This document shows, in pieces, positions 25,301 through 34,456 of a stretch of DNA of 64,000 bases. The stretch covers positions 3,162,001-3,226,000 of the forward strand of contig NZ_CP041146.1 in the NCBI RefSeq assembly GCF_006494775.1. Reading direction: 5' to 3'. Source of the DNA: Nocardioides humi (lineage in GTDB: Bacteria; Actinomycetota; Actinomycetes; Propionibacteriales; Nocardioidaceae). The position numbers were made by a program, and so were the translations under genes. Position 1 is the stretch's first letter. Each line of letters begins with the position of its first letter. The notes under the pieces were generated by a model, which was not told the origin of the DNA, ran no database searches, and saw only the letters and a program-made list of their open reading frames with translations.

Positions 25301-26829
25301 TTGTTCAACACCGCTTCCATCACTGCCTTCGCGATCGGACCACCGAGCTGGCCGCCCGCGATCTCACCGCACGCCCGGTCGGGCGCCTCTTCGATCATGA
25401 CTGCCACCGCCACCTCCGCGTTGTCGGCGGGGGCGAAGGAGACGAACCACGCGTACGGCGGCTTGCCGCCCGCACTGCACAGGGAGTCGCCGCGCTGGGC
25501 GGTGCCGGTCTTGCCGGCGACCTTCACGTCGTCGATCCGCGCGGGGGAGGCGGTGCCGCTCTCCACGGTGGCGACGAGCAGGTCGGTGAGCTCGCCGGCG
25601 GTCCGCGCCGACACGGCGTGGTCGTTGAGGACCTCGGGCTCGGTCGTGCGCAGCACGTCGAACCCGGCGGTCTGCACCTGCTCGACCAGGTAGGGCCGCA
25701 TCAGCGTGCCCTGGTTGGCGATCGCGGCGGTGACCATGGCCATCTGCAGCGGCGTCGCCTGGACGGTGTTCTGGCCGATGCCGGTCTGCGCGGTCTCGGC
25801 GAGGCTCAGCTCGCGGGTCCCGCCGCCCTCGGACTCCGGCACGTCGACGCCGGTGGGGTACACCGACTGCACCTGTCCCTGGAGGTCGAGCAGGGAGGAG
25901 TTGTTGAAGCCGAACGCCTCGGCCTGCTCCCGCATCTTCTCCGGGCCGACCTCGACCGCGAGCTGCGCGAAGGTCGTGTTGCAGGAGAACTCCATCGCCG
26001 TCGCGAAGCCGATCTTGGCGGGGCTGCACTGGCCGCGGCCGTCGTTGCCGATCCGGTGGGTCGTGCCGGGCGGCTGGTAGGTCGCGCCCGCGGGGACGTC
26101 GTCGCCGACGTGGTACTTCCCCGACTCGATCGCCGCCGCCGCGGTCACCAGCTTGAACGTGGAGCCCGGGAACAGCCGGGTCCGGATCGCCCGGTTCAGC
26201 AGCGGCTCGCGGTCGTCGCCGTCGAGCGCCTGATAGGTCTCCGACGCCTTCGCGGAGTCGTGGGTCGCCAGCTCGTTGGGGTCGTACGACGGGTAGCTGG
26301 CCATCGCGAGGACGCGACCGGTCTTCGGCTGGATCGCCACGACCGAGCCCTCGCCCTTGGGGCCGAGGGTGTCGCGGAGCCCCTCGAACGCGGCCTTCTG
26401 CGCGTCGGCGTCGAGCGTGAGCACGACATTGCCGCCCTGGGCGGTCTCGCCCTTGAGCAGGTCGACCAGCCGGGTCACGAACAGCTGGGGGTCCTCGCCG
26501 GTGAGCACGGCGTTCTGGCTGCGCTCGATCCCGGTCTGGCTGCCGAGCTGGAGATAGCCGGTGACCGGCGCGAACATCCGGGCGCCCGCCTCGGGGTAGA
26601 CCCGCAGGTACTTGTAGCGGTCGTCGGACGGCTTGCTCGTCGCCACCGGCTGGTCGCCGACCAGGATCTGGCCGCGCTCGCGGCTGTACGACGCCTCGGC
26701 CACGCGGGCGTTGCGGGGGTCGGTGTTGTAGTCGTCGGACTTCCAGAACTGCACGTAGGTCACGTTCGCCATCAGGGCGAGGAACAGGAACATGCAGAAG
26801 ATGGAGACGGCGCGGATCGGCTTGTTCAT
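25297..26829 (-). CDS. pbpA: penicillin-binding protein, class B transpeptidase
   Basis: The 510-residue protein has an N-terminal membrane anchor (AVSIFCMFLFLALMANVTYV), a short dimerisation/pedestal part, and a transpeptidase domain with Ser223-Thr-Phe-Lys226 (catalytic SxxK), Ser282-Cys-Asn284 (SxN) and Lys440-Thr-Gly442 (KTG). It crosslinks peptidoglycan outside the membrane, paired with the RodA-type polymerase encoded just upstream. GAAGGAG precedes the start. The operon with pstP and the kinases suggests that its activity is set by phosphorylation of partners. Confidence 0.95.
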   Translation of the reverse strand: MNKPIRAVSIFCMFLFLALMANVTYVQFWKSDDYNTDPRNARVAEASYSRERGQILVGDQPVATSKPSDDRYKYLRVYPEAGARMFAPVTGYLQLGSQTGIERSQNAVLTGEDPQLFVTRLVDLLKGETAQGGNVVLTLDADAQKAAFEGLRDTLGPKGEGSVVAIQPKTGRVLAMASYPSYDPNELATHDSAKASETYQALDGDDREPLLNRAIRTRLFPGSTFKLVTAAAAIESGKYHVGDDVPAGATYQPPGTTHRIGNDGRGQCSPAKIGFATAMEFSCNTTFAQLAVEVGPEKMREQAEAFGFNNSSLLDLQGQVQSVYPTGVDVPESEGGGTRELSLAETAQTGIGQNTVQATPLQMAMVTAAIANQGTLMRPYLVEQVQTAGFDVLRTTEPEVLNDHAVSARTAGELTDLLVATVESGTASPARIDDVKVAGKTGTAQRGDSLCSAGGKPPYAWFVSFAPADNAEVAVAVMIEEAPDRACGEIAGGQLGGPIAKAVMEAVLNK

Positions 26830-26884
26830 CGCAGCGATGCCCTCCTTCCGCGGGGCGTCGCGTAGCAGGACGTGCGGGAGGAGG

Positions 26885-28275
26885 TCATCGCTCTGACACG
26901 ACCTTGACGACCTGGGTGGCCTGCTCGTCGGGGTCCGTCTCGGCCTCGGCGGCGAGATCGGGCAGCGGCCGCCGGGCCTGGTCGGAGATGCGCAGCAGGA
27001 TCGCGATGATCACCCAGTTCGCGACGAGGGACGAGCCGCCGTACGACAGGAAGGGCGTGGTGAGACCGGTCAGCGGGATCAGCCGGGTGACGCCGCCGAT
27101 GACGACGAAGACCTGGAGCGCGAAGACCGCGGCCAGGCCGGTGGCGACCAGCTTGCCGAAGCCGTCGCGGGAGATCAGCGCCGCGCGCAGGGCGCGCTCG
27201 ACGACGAGTCCGTAGAGCAGCAGGACGGCCATCACGGCGGTCAGGCCGAGCTCCTCGCCGATGGCGGCGAGGATGAAGTCGGACTCGACGTACGGCACCC
27301 GCTGGGGCATGCCCTCGCCGAGGCCGCGCCCGACCAGGCCGCCCCAGGCGAAGCCGTAGAGCGCCTGGACCAGCTGGTAGCCGCTGCCGTCGGGGTCGGC
27401 GAACGGGTCGAGCCAGATGTCGACGCGGCTCTGCACGTGCCCGAAGATCCGGAACGCGGCGGTCGCGCCGCCGAAGAACAGCAGGCCGCCGACGATCAGC
27501 CAGCCCGGCCGCTCGGTGGCGACGTAGAGCATGACGAGGAACAGGCCGAAGAACAGCAGGCTGGAGCCGAGGTCGCGCTGCAGCACGAGGATCCCGAGGC
27601 TGACCACCCACATCATCAGGACCGGGCCGAGGTCGCGGCCGCGCGGCAGGTCGACGAACACCACGCGGCGGCCGGCCAGGGCGAGCGCGTCGCGGTGGAC
27701 CACGAGGTAGCCCGCGAAGGTGATGACGAGCAGCATCTTCGCGATCTCGCCGGGCTGGAAGCTGAACGGGCCGAGCGAGATCCAGATCCGGGCGCCGTTG
27801 ATCTGGGTGCCGAGGCCCGGGAGCATGGGCAGGATCAGCAGCACGATCGCCGCCAGGCCCGAGGTGTAGGTGAACCGGGCGAGCAGCCGGTGGTCCGGCA
27901 GTGCGATGAGCGTGCCGACGAAGAGCGCGACGCCGAGGGTCATCCAGGTCAGCTGCTGGCTGGCAAGGCCGGTGTCCTTGGCCAGGTCGATCCGGTGGAT
28001 CACCGCCAGGCCGAGGCCGTTGAGGGCCGCCACGACGGGCAGCAGCACCGGGTCGGCGTACGGCGCGACGATCCGCACCACCACGTGGGCCGCGACGACG
28101 AGGATGGTCAGCCAGCCGCCGTACCCGATCAGGTTGGTGGGCACCTCCCGTCGACGCCGAGGCCGACGGCGGCGTAGGCGCCGATGCCGACGATCAGGGC
28201 GAGGACGAGCAGGAAGAGCTCCGCGCCCCGCCGGCGGCGGTGCACGAATCCCATCAGCGCGGAGTTGGTGGCCAT
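26885..28275 (-). CDS. rodA: RodA/FtsW-family peptidoglycan polymerase (apparent frameshift near N-terminus)
   Basis: The first 41 residues (MATNSALMGFVHRRRRG, then the first membrane segment) are read from 28275, and the rest of the protein is in another frame. At CCC 28147-28149 (GGG on the coding strand) one extra base gives VDGEVPTNLIGYGG, which joins both parts into 463 residues, the normal SEDS size. Later conserved features include LGPFSFQPGEIAKM, QRDLGSSLLFF, and TTPFLSYGGSSL. It polymerises glycan strands with PbpA. In such a conserved gene the break is almost certainly a sequence error. Confidence 0.9.
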
Positions 28276-28286
28276 GGCTGCGCGCC

Positions 28287-29792
28287 TCACCGACCGTCGG
28301 GGGTGAGGGTCGTCAGGTCGGCCGCGCCGCCCTCCGCCGGCGGCGAGAACGGGGACGCGTCGTCCGGGTTGGTCGTGGTGGGCGCGGCCGGCGTCGTCGG
28401 GCTCGGGGTGGTCGTGCCGCTGCCGGACTGCCGGCCGTTGGCGCCGATCCGGGTGATCGCCTCCCGGGCCCGCTCGACGCTGCTGTAGATCATCGCGCCG
28501 TTGCGGACCTCCTCCTGCGTGGACTCCTGGAGGTCCGCGACCTCCAGGTCGGAGACCTCGTAGACGTGGGAGAGCCCGGGGACGTCGACGCCGCGGTAGA
28601 TCACGACATAGCCGTCGTCCACGCCCACGTAGTACTTCTGCTGGCTCCACCAGTACGCCGTGCCGAGGGCGATCCAGGCGATGCCGAGCACGATCGCGGC
28701 CGCCAGCAGCCGGCGCGCCCAGGCGAACCGCGGCGGAGCCTGCGGGGCGTAGCGCAGCGCCTCGGGGTCGACCAGCGGGTCCTCGGGGATGGCGTACTCG
28801 ACGCCCTCCGGGATCTCCGCGGTGATCGGCTCGAGCTCGCCGGTGTCGCCCGAGCGGTGGCCGCGGAACAGGCCGCGGGGACCGCGGCGCTGCCGGAGGT
28901 CCGCCGCCGCGCCGACCACCATCGGATCGGCCGGCGCGTGCTCGGAGGGGTCGACCACGTCGGCCACCACGCAGGTCACGTTGTCGGAGCTGCCGGCGTC
29001 GAGGCTCGCGCGGACCAGCTCGATCGAGGTGAACTCCGGGGTGCCGTCGGTCAGCAGCGTGGTGATCCGGTCGTCCTCGAGCACCCCGCACGCGCCGTCG
29101 CTGCACAGGAACAGCCGGTCGCCGGGCAGCAGCTCGAGCGCGAACAGGTCGGGCTCCACGTCGTGCAGGCCGTCGAGCGCCTTGAGGATCAGGTTGCGGT
29201 GGGGGTGGACCCGCGCCTCGGCCTCGGTGATCCGGCCCTCGTCGATCAGGCTCTGCACGAAGGTGTGGTCGTTGGTCAGCTGCGACAGCTCGCCGTCGCG
29301 CAGCAGGTAGGCCCGCGAGTCGCCCACGTGGCCCACCGCCAGCCGCTGCCCGTCGAAGAGGGCGACCGTGGCCGTCGTGCTCGTGCCGTTGAGAGCGGGG
29401 TCCTGGTCGACCTGCGCGCCGATCGAGACGTGCGCCTCGTGGAGGCCGTCGTTGACCCGGTCGATCACGTCGACCGAGCCGGGCGGCTCGTCGAGCTGGC
29501 GCAGCTCGCCGATCGCCGTACCGGAGGCGATGTCGCCGCGCGCCGCGCCGCCCACGCCGTCGCAGACGGCCAGCAGCCACGGCCCGGAGTACCCCGAGTC
29601 CTGGTTGTCCTTGCGCACCCGGCCGACGTCGGAGACGGCGTACCCGTCGAGCTGGAGCAGCGGCCGCGTCGACGGCAGGGGTACGTCGATCGTGTCGGGC
29701 TGCGGGTCGTGCGGCAGCTCCGGCTGGGCGTCGGGGACGGGCACCTCTTCCGTCTCCGGGGCGGCCGAGGCGTCGTTGCCGGGGTCGGTCAT
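28287..29792 (-). CDS. pstP: PP2C-type Ser/Thr phosphatase PstP
   Basis: The 501-residue protein has a cytoplasmic PP2C domain at ~50-285 with metal-binding motifs DNQDSG, VCDGVGG, GHVGDSRAYL, and GSSDNVTCVV. A membrane helix (RRLLAAAIVLGIAWIALGTAYWW) near residue 355 follows, and then an outer domain with a Thr/Pro-rich tail. The N-terminal ~45 residues are an acidic, Pro-rich extension ahead of the usual start. It dephosphorylates the kinases PknA/PknB and their substrates. Gene order fhaA-fhaB-pstP-rodA-pbpA-pknA-pknB is the conserved one. Confidence 0.95.
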   Translation of the reverse strand: MTDPGNDASAAPETEEVPVPDAQPELPHDPQPDTIDVPLPSTRPLLQLDGYAVSDVGRVRKDNQDSGYSGPWLLAVCDGVGGAARGDIASGTAIGELRQLDEPPGSVDVIDRVNDGLHEAHVSIGAQVDQDPALNGTSTTATVALFDGQRLAVGHVGDSRAYLLRDGELSQLTNDHTFVQSLIDEGRITEAEARVHPHRNLILKALDGLHDVEPDLFALELLPGDRLFLCSDGACGVLEDDRITTLLTDGTPEFTSIELVRASLDAGSSDNVTCVVADVVDPSEHAPADPMVVGAAADLRQRRGPRGLFRGHRSGDTGELEPITAEIPEGVEYAIPEDPLVDPEALRYAPQAPPRFAWARRLLAAAIVLGIAWIALGTAYWWSQQKYYVGVDDGYVVIYRGVDVPGLSHVYEVSDLEVADLQESTQEEVRNGAMIYSSVERAREAITRIGANGRQSGSGTTTPSPTTPAAPTTTNPDDASPFSPPAEGGAADLTTLTPDGR

Positions 29793-29802
29793 GCGGCCAT
29801 GC

Positions 29803-30267
29803 CTACTTCCTCAGCTCCACGATGGTCTTTCCGATCCGGATCTGCGAGCCGAGCCCCACCGGGACGGGCTGGGTGAGCCGCTGGCTGCCGAGATAGGTGC
29901 CGTTGGTGGAGCCGAGGTCCTCGACGTACCACTGGCCGCCGGACTCCACGATCCGGGCGTGGCGGGTGGACACATAGTCGTCGTCGAGGCGGATGGCGGC
30001 GTCGTTGCCGCGGCCGATGAGGACCGGGGCCTGGGAGAGGTCGGCGACGATGCCGGTGTTGACGCCCTGGACCACCTCGACCTTGGTCGGCTGGCCGCGG
30101 CGGGGGCTCGCCGGCTTCGGCGCGCGCGGCTGCTTGCCGGGGGCCGCGGGCGCGGGCACCCGGGCCCCGAACATGTCGGAGCGGATCACCGAGATCGCCG
30201 ACAGCACGAAGATCCACAGGATCGCGAGGTAGGCGATCCGGACCAGGAACAGGGTCAGCTCAGACAC
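29803..30267 (-). CDS. fhaB: FHA-domain protein FhaB (FipA-interacting type)
   Basis: The 154-residue protein has a short N-terminal membrane helix (LFLVRIAYLAILWIFVLSAISV) and a C-terminal FHA domain (VLIGRGNDAAIRLDDDYVSTRHARI, EDLGSTNGTYL) that binds phosphothreonine peptides. It overlaps the fhaA end by eight bases. In mycobacteria the orthologue is phosphorylated by PknA/PknB and links them to division proteins. The linker is Pro/Ala-rich. Confidence 0.93.
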   Translation of the reverse strand: MSELTLFLVRIAYLAILWIFVLSAISVIRSDMFGARVPAPAAPGKQPRAPKPASPRRGQPTKVEVVQGVNTGIVADLSQAPVLIGRGNDAAIRLDDDYVSTRHARIVESGGQWYVEDLGSTNGTYLGSQRLTQPVPVGLGSQIRIGKTIVELRK

Positions 30268-31024
30268 CGTCCACCACCTGACCTGTCTCGTGGCTCGTCT
30301 CCTGGAGCAGTCGGAGGACGAGCGAGGTGTGGCCGATCTGGACGCGGGAGCCGTCGCGCAGGTGGGCCCGCGCGACCTTCTGCCCGTCGACCCGGATGCC
30401 GTTGGTGGATCCCATGTCGTGCACCTCGACCTGGACGGGGCGGTCGCCGGGCGTCGTACCGGAGGTGGGCGGGTCGGCGGTGATCAGGAACTCGGCGTGC
30501 CGCCGGCTCACGCCGGGGTCGTCGATCCGCAGGTCGGCCTCGCTGCCCCGCCCGACCACCAGCCCGGGCGCCTGCAGCGGGTGCTGGGTGCCGTTGACCT
30601 CCAGCACCGCGCGGGTCCGCTGGCTGCTGCTCCGCCGGCTCTGGTCGGTCACCGCCGCCTCGGCCTGGCTGCGCACCCGGAACCGCCCGGTCCCCAGGTC
30701 CTCCGCCGACTCGAACACGATCCGGATCGGCCCCGGGAAGACGTACGACTGCAGCTCCGCGTGCTCGGTCAGCTGCGTCGTCAGCTCCCGCTCCAGCGCC
30801 GAGTCGTACGGCGAGAGCCGCTCCAGGTCCCCGTCCGACAGCTCCACCACGAAGCTGTTCGGCACCAGCCGCCGCTGCCGCGACAGCACCTGCGCCTTGT
30901 TGTCGAGCTCCCGCTGCAGCGCGGCCGCCACCTCCACCGGCTGGACGGCACTGCGGAAGGTGCGCGCGAAGACGCCGGAGATCGCCTGCTCCAGGCGCTG
31001 CTCGAACCGCTGCAGTCCTCCCAC
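30260..31024 (-). CDS. fhaA: FhaA: DUF3662 plus C-terminal FHA domain
   Basis: The GTG at 31024 has GAGGAGGG upstream and gives 254 residues. Residues ~3-125 are the DUF3662 domain (RFEQRLEQAISGVFARTFRS, LPNSF-like VPNSFVVELS), and residues ~165-245 the FHA domain (LVVGRGSEADLRIDDPGVSRRH, HDMGSTNGIRV). In mycobacteria FhaA binds the phosphorylated pseudokinase MviN and regulates peptidoglycan synthesis. The linker between domains is shorter than in Mycobacterium. It is the first gene of the operon ending at pknB. Confidence 0.93.
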   Translation of the reverse strand: MGGLQRFEQRLEQAISGVFARTFRSAVQPVEVAAALQRELDNKAQVLSRQRRLVPNSFVVELSDGDLERLSPYDSALERELTTQLTEHAELQSYVFPGPIRIVFESAEDLGTGRFRVRSQAEAAVTDQSRRSSSQRTRAVLEVNGTQHPLQAPGLVVGRGSEADLRIDDPGVSRRHAEFLITADPPTSGTTPGDRPVQVEVHDMGSTNGIRVDGQKVARAHLRDGSRVQIGHTSLVLRLLQETSHETGQVVDGV

Positions 31025-31175
31025 GTCGCTGCCCTCCTCTCCGCACGGCTCGCTCGTTCGCCCGCCCGACCTGACGGGTCCCCCGATCGTATCGGTGGCC
31101 CCCCGCCCGCCCCGGGACCTTCGCCGCCTCCCCGCCTGCCACCCGGCGAGGCGGCGCAATGGTCGGCGCCCCGTT

Positions 31176-31205
31176 TTGGGTGACGGGTCGTGACTGGGAT
31201 AGCCT
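31176..31205 (+). promoter_or_regulatory. promoter of tRNA-Leu
   Basis: TTGGGT (31176-31181) and TAGCCT (31200-31205) with an 18-base spacer form a good sigma-70-type promoter, 13 bases before the mature tRNA start. Confidence 0.5.
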
Positions 31206-31218
31206 TGCCGGGCTTCAC

Positions 31219-31302
31219 GCGCGAGTGGCGGAATAGGCAGACGCGCACGGTTCAGGTCCGTGTGTCCGAAAGGACGTGGGGGTTCAACTCCCCCCTCGCG
31301 CA
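31219..31302 (+). tRNA. tRNA-Leu (anticodon CAG)
   Basis: The acceptor arms GCGCGAG (31219-31225) and CTCGCGC (31295-31301) pair perfectly, with discriminator A at 31302. The anticodon arm CACGG-TTCAGGT-CCGTG exposes CAG. A long variable arm (GTGTCCGAAAGGACGT region) and the T arm GGGGGTTCAACTCCCCC make it a class II tRNA, as expected for leucine. CCA is not encoded. tRNA-Leu genes are frequent integration sites, which is relevant to the accessory region that follows. Confidence 0.97.
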
Positions 31303-31312
31303 CGTCGAGCAA

Positions 31313-31352
31313 CAGGGGCCCTGACCAGCCAAGACGCCGGTCAGGGCCCCTG
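31313..31352 (+). terminator. strong hairpin terminator behind tRNA-Leu
   Basis: CAGGGGCCCTGACC (31313-31326) pairs with GGTCAGGGCCCCTG (31339-31352) without mismatch; the loop is 12 bases. It is followed by CATTTC rather than a long T tract, as is common in high-GC actinobacteria. Confidence 0.8.
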
Positions 31353-31440
31353 GCCATTTCCCCCGGATATACGCACTTGTGCCCATCGGGGATGTGCCGG
31401 ACCCGCGCTGCACCCTCAACGCAGCAGCGAAGGAGCACCG

Positions 31441-31520
31441 ATGCGCACCCCGAGAAGGTCAAGAACGCCGCCGGCCGGCCCAGCTTCCGGGTCCGGTTCA
31501 GGTACAGGCGACGCGCTGAC
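31441..31520 (+). pseudogene. possible N-terminal remnant of a phage-type integrase
   Basis: Behind GAAGGAG an ATG at 31441 starts MRTP; with one added base the frame continues EKVKNAAGRPSFRVRFRYR, which resembles the first beta strands of tyrosine-recombinase (phage integrase) N-termini. The similarity fades after about 25 residues and no catalytic domain follows. The position directly behind a tRNA gene is where such integrases lie. The rest of 31353-31725 shows no gene I can support. Confidence 0.25.
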
Positions 31521-31725
31521 CACCCCGAACGGACGGCCCGCACTGAACCTCAGCAGCCGGCGCTCTCCAGCCGCGCCAAGGGGCCGCACCGGCCGCCCGC
31601 CTGCACTGCAAACGACCGGGCGGGCGCCGTGGGCTGCGTCACACCCGTTGTCCGACTGACCGTCCACCTCCGCTGCAAGCAACCCGCTCCGCCCGCGCAG
31701 TGGGTACTGAGACGGAGCCGAGGAA

Positions 31726-32174
31726 CCTAGTGGGAGGCGGAGGAGAGGTCGCCGATCGCCATCACGGTCCCGAGCACCGGCGCCGATCAGCGCCCTGGGA
31801 TATCGGATGCCGCGTCGTCGTAGGCGGTTCGCGCTTATGTCGATGCCGCGAGCGACGACAACGTGGCTGACGACGCTGAGCGCCGTGGCCCCGCCCACGA
31901 TCAACCACTGCCGTCGGATGCCCCGCGGCTCCATACCCACCTGTCCGTTCGGGTCCTCGGCGATCTCGCGTAGGTCTTCCGACGCCGCCCGCGGGAGCGA
32001 CTGCGCGTCCTGATCACGCTCGGTGGGGATGAAGCCCGCGACAGCGACGCCGAGGATGCCGGTCTTCAACGCGATGCGCGCCGTCTTCCCTGAGGCGACA
32101 TCGGGAACTGCGATCCATGACGCGACGGCGGCGCCGTTGATCAGTGCTCGGGAGATATCGAACGCGGATCGCAC
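31726..32174 (-). CDS. small membrane protein of unknown function (apparent frameshift near C-terminus)
   Basis: The GTG at 32174 starts SAFDISRALINGAAVASWIA, and the frame continues through a first hydrophobic segment (ILGVAVAGFIP), an acidic loop, and a second segment (WLIVGGATALSVVSHVVVA). Near 31776-31780 one extra base converts the end to VLGTVMAIGDLSSASH and stop at 31726; with that base the length is exactly 149 codons plus stop. I do not recognise the family. It is the only convincing gene between the tRNA and the catabolic block. Confidence 0.5.
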
Positions 32175-32556
32175 AGCCCGGAGCCTACGAGCCGTCGCCA
32201 ATCCGTCACAACGCCGATGATGGCTCCGGCACGCGACCCCGGGTTGGTACCGGGTAGGTCCGTCACGCGACAGGTCCCGACGACCACGAGACGCCGGGAC
32301 CACTGTCGATCTTGACGCTGACAGACCACACCGCCCTGGCTTCGCTGGTCCCACACGCCAGGAGGGGACCCCGGCCGAGACGGTGGCCCATCACCCAGCC
32401 GGGGGACCCTCGACATCCAGTCCGTCACCGTCGCCGCGACCTGGTCGCCTCGATGACCATCCGCGAGGGATAGCGACCGAGGATCACCGGGAGGCCGCTG
32501 ATCCCGGCGACCCAGAATGCTAGGTGATCGGTAATGTATCAGAGTAGGGTGCGGCC
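32175..32556. other. 382-bp stretch without a recognisable gene
   Basis: I see no credible coding frame in this interval on either strand. It ends with the promoter region of the UbiX gene. Composition is slightly less GC-biased than the flanks, which would suit an old insertion boundary. Confidence 0.5.
32525..32548. promoter_or_regulatory. degenerate copy of the GntR-regulon operator
   Basis: Aligned on GTAATG, this site matches the 24-bp operator at 13 positions, including TGA at the left end and the core GTAATG.AT. It lies directly before the UbiX start at 32557. The match is weak; I list it because the gene belongs to the same pathway. Confidence 0.25.
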
Positions 32557-33207
32557 ATGGCCTCCTACGAAGAGCACCGCCGACCGCGCCGCATCGTCGT
32601 GGGCATCTCGGCGGCGACCGGTGCGGTCTACGGGGTCCGGGTGCTCGAGAAGCTCGCCGAGGCGGGCGTCGAGTCCCACCTGATCATCAGCACGTGGGCC
32701 CGCCGCACGATCGAGCACGAGACCGGGGCCACCGTCGCGAGCGTGGAACGCCTGGCGAGCGTGGTCCACCGGCCGGGGGACCAGGCCTCGGTCCTGTCGA
32801 GCGGCTCGTTCCGCACCGACGGGATGATCGTGGCGCCCTGCAGTGTCCGGTCGGTGGCCTCGATCGCGCACGGCGTCGCCGACAACCTGCTGCTCCGGGC
32901 GGCCGATGTGACCATCAAGGAGCGCAAGCCGCTGGTCCTGATGGTGCGCGAGACGCCGCTCAGCGTCATCCACCTCGAGAACCTGACGCTCCTCGCGCGC
33001 GCCGGCGTCACGATCTTCCCGCCGGTGCCGGCCTTCTACGGCCAGCCGGGCTCGATCCGGGACATCGTCGACCACACGGTGTCCCGTGCGCTCGACCAGC
33101 TGGGGGTCGAGGACGATCAGGCGCACCGATGGGACGGCCGACTGGACCGGCCGGCCCGGGTGGACGAACCGGCAGCGTCGCTGTGGCCACCGAAGACCGT
33201 CGGCTGA
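32557..33207 (+). CDS. UbiX-family flavin prenyltransferase
   Basis: The 216-residue protein has the UbiX hallmarks: GISAATGAVYGVRVLE (FMN/phosphate binding), SSGSFRTDGMIVAPCSVRSV, HGVADNLLLRAADV and ERKPLVLMVRETPLS. UbiX attaches a dimethylallyl unit to FMN; the prenylated FMN is the cofactor of UbiD decarboxylases, and a UbiD gene is 11 kb downstream in the same regulon. The C-terminal ~20 residues after the core (WDGRLDRPARVDEP) are an extension. Its end overlaps the MFS gene by 25 bases. Confidence 0.93.
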   Translation: MASYEEHRRPRRIVVGISAATGAVYGVRVLEKLAEAGVESHLIISTWARRTIEHETGATVASVERLASVVHRPGDQASVLSSGSFRTDGMIVAPCSVRSVASIAHGVADNLLLRAADVTIKERKPLVLMVRETPLSVIHLENLTLLARAGVTIFPPVPAFYGQPGSIRDIVDHTVSRALDQLGVEDDQAHRWDGRLDRPARVDEPAASLWPPKTVG

Positions 33208-34404
33208 GCCGACGGCAGCTCCTCCTCGCCTACGCGATCGGGGGGTTCGGGCTGTCGATGAACGCCCAGATCGTCCTGCTGATCCCGCTCCAGGCGCGGG
33301 CCATGGGCGCCGGATTCGACCAGGTCGGCCTGATCGTGGGCTCGGGCTCGCTCGCCGCCGCGTTGTCGTCGGTCGCCCTGGGCTCGCTCGTCGACCGGCT
33401 CGGGCCGCGGACGTGCTACCTCCTGGGCACGGGATCGTGCGCGATCCTCTCCGCGGCCTACATCGTGCCGTCCACGTTCTGGTGGTTCCTGGCCCTGCAG
33501 CCGTTCCTGGCCCTGAGCCGGACACTGGGCTGGGTCGCCTCCCAGGCCTACATCTCCGACGTGGGAGCGCCGTCGGAGCGCGCGACGCACGCGGGCCGCT
33601 TCAGCTTCTGCTCCAACGTCGGCCAGCTGGCGGGCCCGCTGCTCGCTGGCACGGCCGCGGAGACCGTCGGGCTCCGATGGGGACTGGCGGTCCCGGCGGC
33701 GTACGCCCTGGTCTTCTTCCTGCTCGGCCTGCGTCTCCCCAACGGCCATCGGGGCGGGGCTCGGGCCGGGCGGAGGCGGAGCAGGTCGAGCGGGCCAGTG
33801 CGCTGGAGCTGCTCCGCGAGCCCGGCCTCCGGTTCGTCCTCGTCGCGACCTTCGCGCGGATCTGGGTGACGATCGTGTTCACCACGTTCCTCCCGATCCT
33901 GCTGGCCGAGCGAGGTGTGGGCGCCGGCCTGATCGGCGTGGTCATGTCGCTGATGGGCATCGTGGCGACCGCGGCGGCGCCGATGGCGGGCCCGCTGTCG
34001 CGATGGACGGGCTCGGAGGCGCTGGTGGCGACGGCGAGCGTGGGGTGCGGCGCCGTGGCCCTGGTCCTGACGCCGGTCCTGGCGCCGACGTGGCTGGTGT
34101 TCGTGCTGCCGTGCCTGGTGGGCATCGGCGTCGGGCTGAGCCTGCCCTTGTTGATGGGGTCGTCGCCGACTCGACGCCGCCCAGCAGCCTGGGCGTCGCG
34201 ATGGGGCTGCGGAGCCTGGCGAACCAGACGGCGTCGACCTCGGGGCCGGTGATCATCGGACCGATGATCGGCGCCCTCGGCGTGGCGGTGGGGTTCGCCA
34301 CCGCTGGGGTCGGCGCTGGGTGTGTACTCGTGGCGGCGTACGCCGCCTTCGCCCGAGGGCGACACGGTTTCGATGCGCCGGCGGGACAAGAGAAGTCCCG
34401 TTGA
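33183..34404 (+). CDS. MFS transporter (two apparent frameshifts)
   Basis: The GTG at 33183 opens a typical MFS protein: LLAYAIGGFGLSMNAQIVLL, GSLVDRLGPRTCY (motif A-like), then further membrane helices. Two breaks, at 33766-33773 and at the G4 run 34156-34159, each disappear when one base is added. The joined frame has 407 residues and about twelve helices. It overlaps the UbiX gene and probably imports or exports the aromatic substrate or an intermediate. The stop codon lies within operator A. Confidence 0.8.
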
Positions 34405-34425
34405 CATGTAATGCATTAGATGTCA
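34402..34425. promoter_or_regulatory. operator A of the GntR regulon
   Basis: TGACATGTAATG is followed by CATTAGATGTCA, a 24-bp palindrome with one mismatch. It overlaps a TTGACA -35 element (34401-34406) and is followed after 17 bases by CAGGAT as a -10 candidate. It lies 32 bases before the GntR gene, so the regulator should control itself and the operon behind it. Confidence 0.85.
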
Positions 34426-34456
34426 GGATCACAACGACAGGAGAAGGAGGCTGCCG

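Noticed and set aside
28129..29580. Separate minus-strand gene ending at 28129
   Set aside because: Only its last ~48 codons are real; they are the N-terminus of rodA cut off by a one-base break. The rest is a shadow of pstP.
31276..31659. 127-codon plus-strand frame behind the tRNA
   Set aside because: Starts inside the tRNA and runs through the terminator; sequence is low complexity. Only the short integrase-like segment within this area is mentioned, with low confidence.
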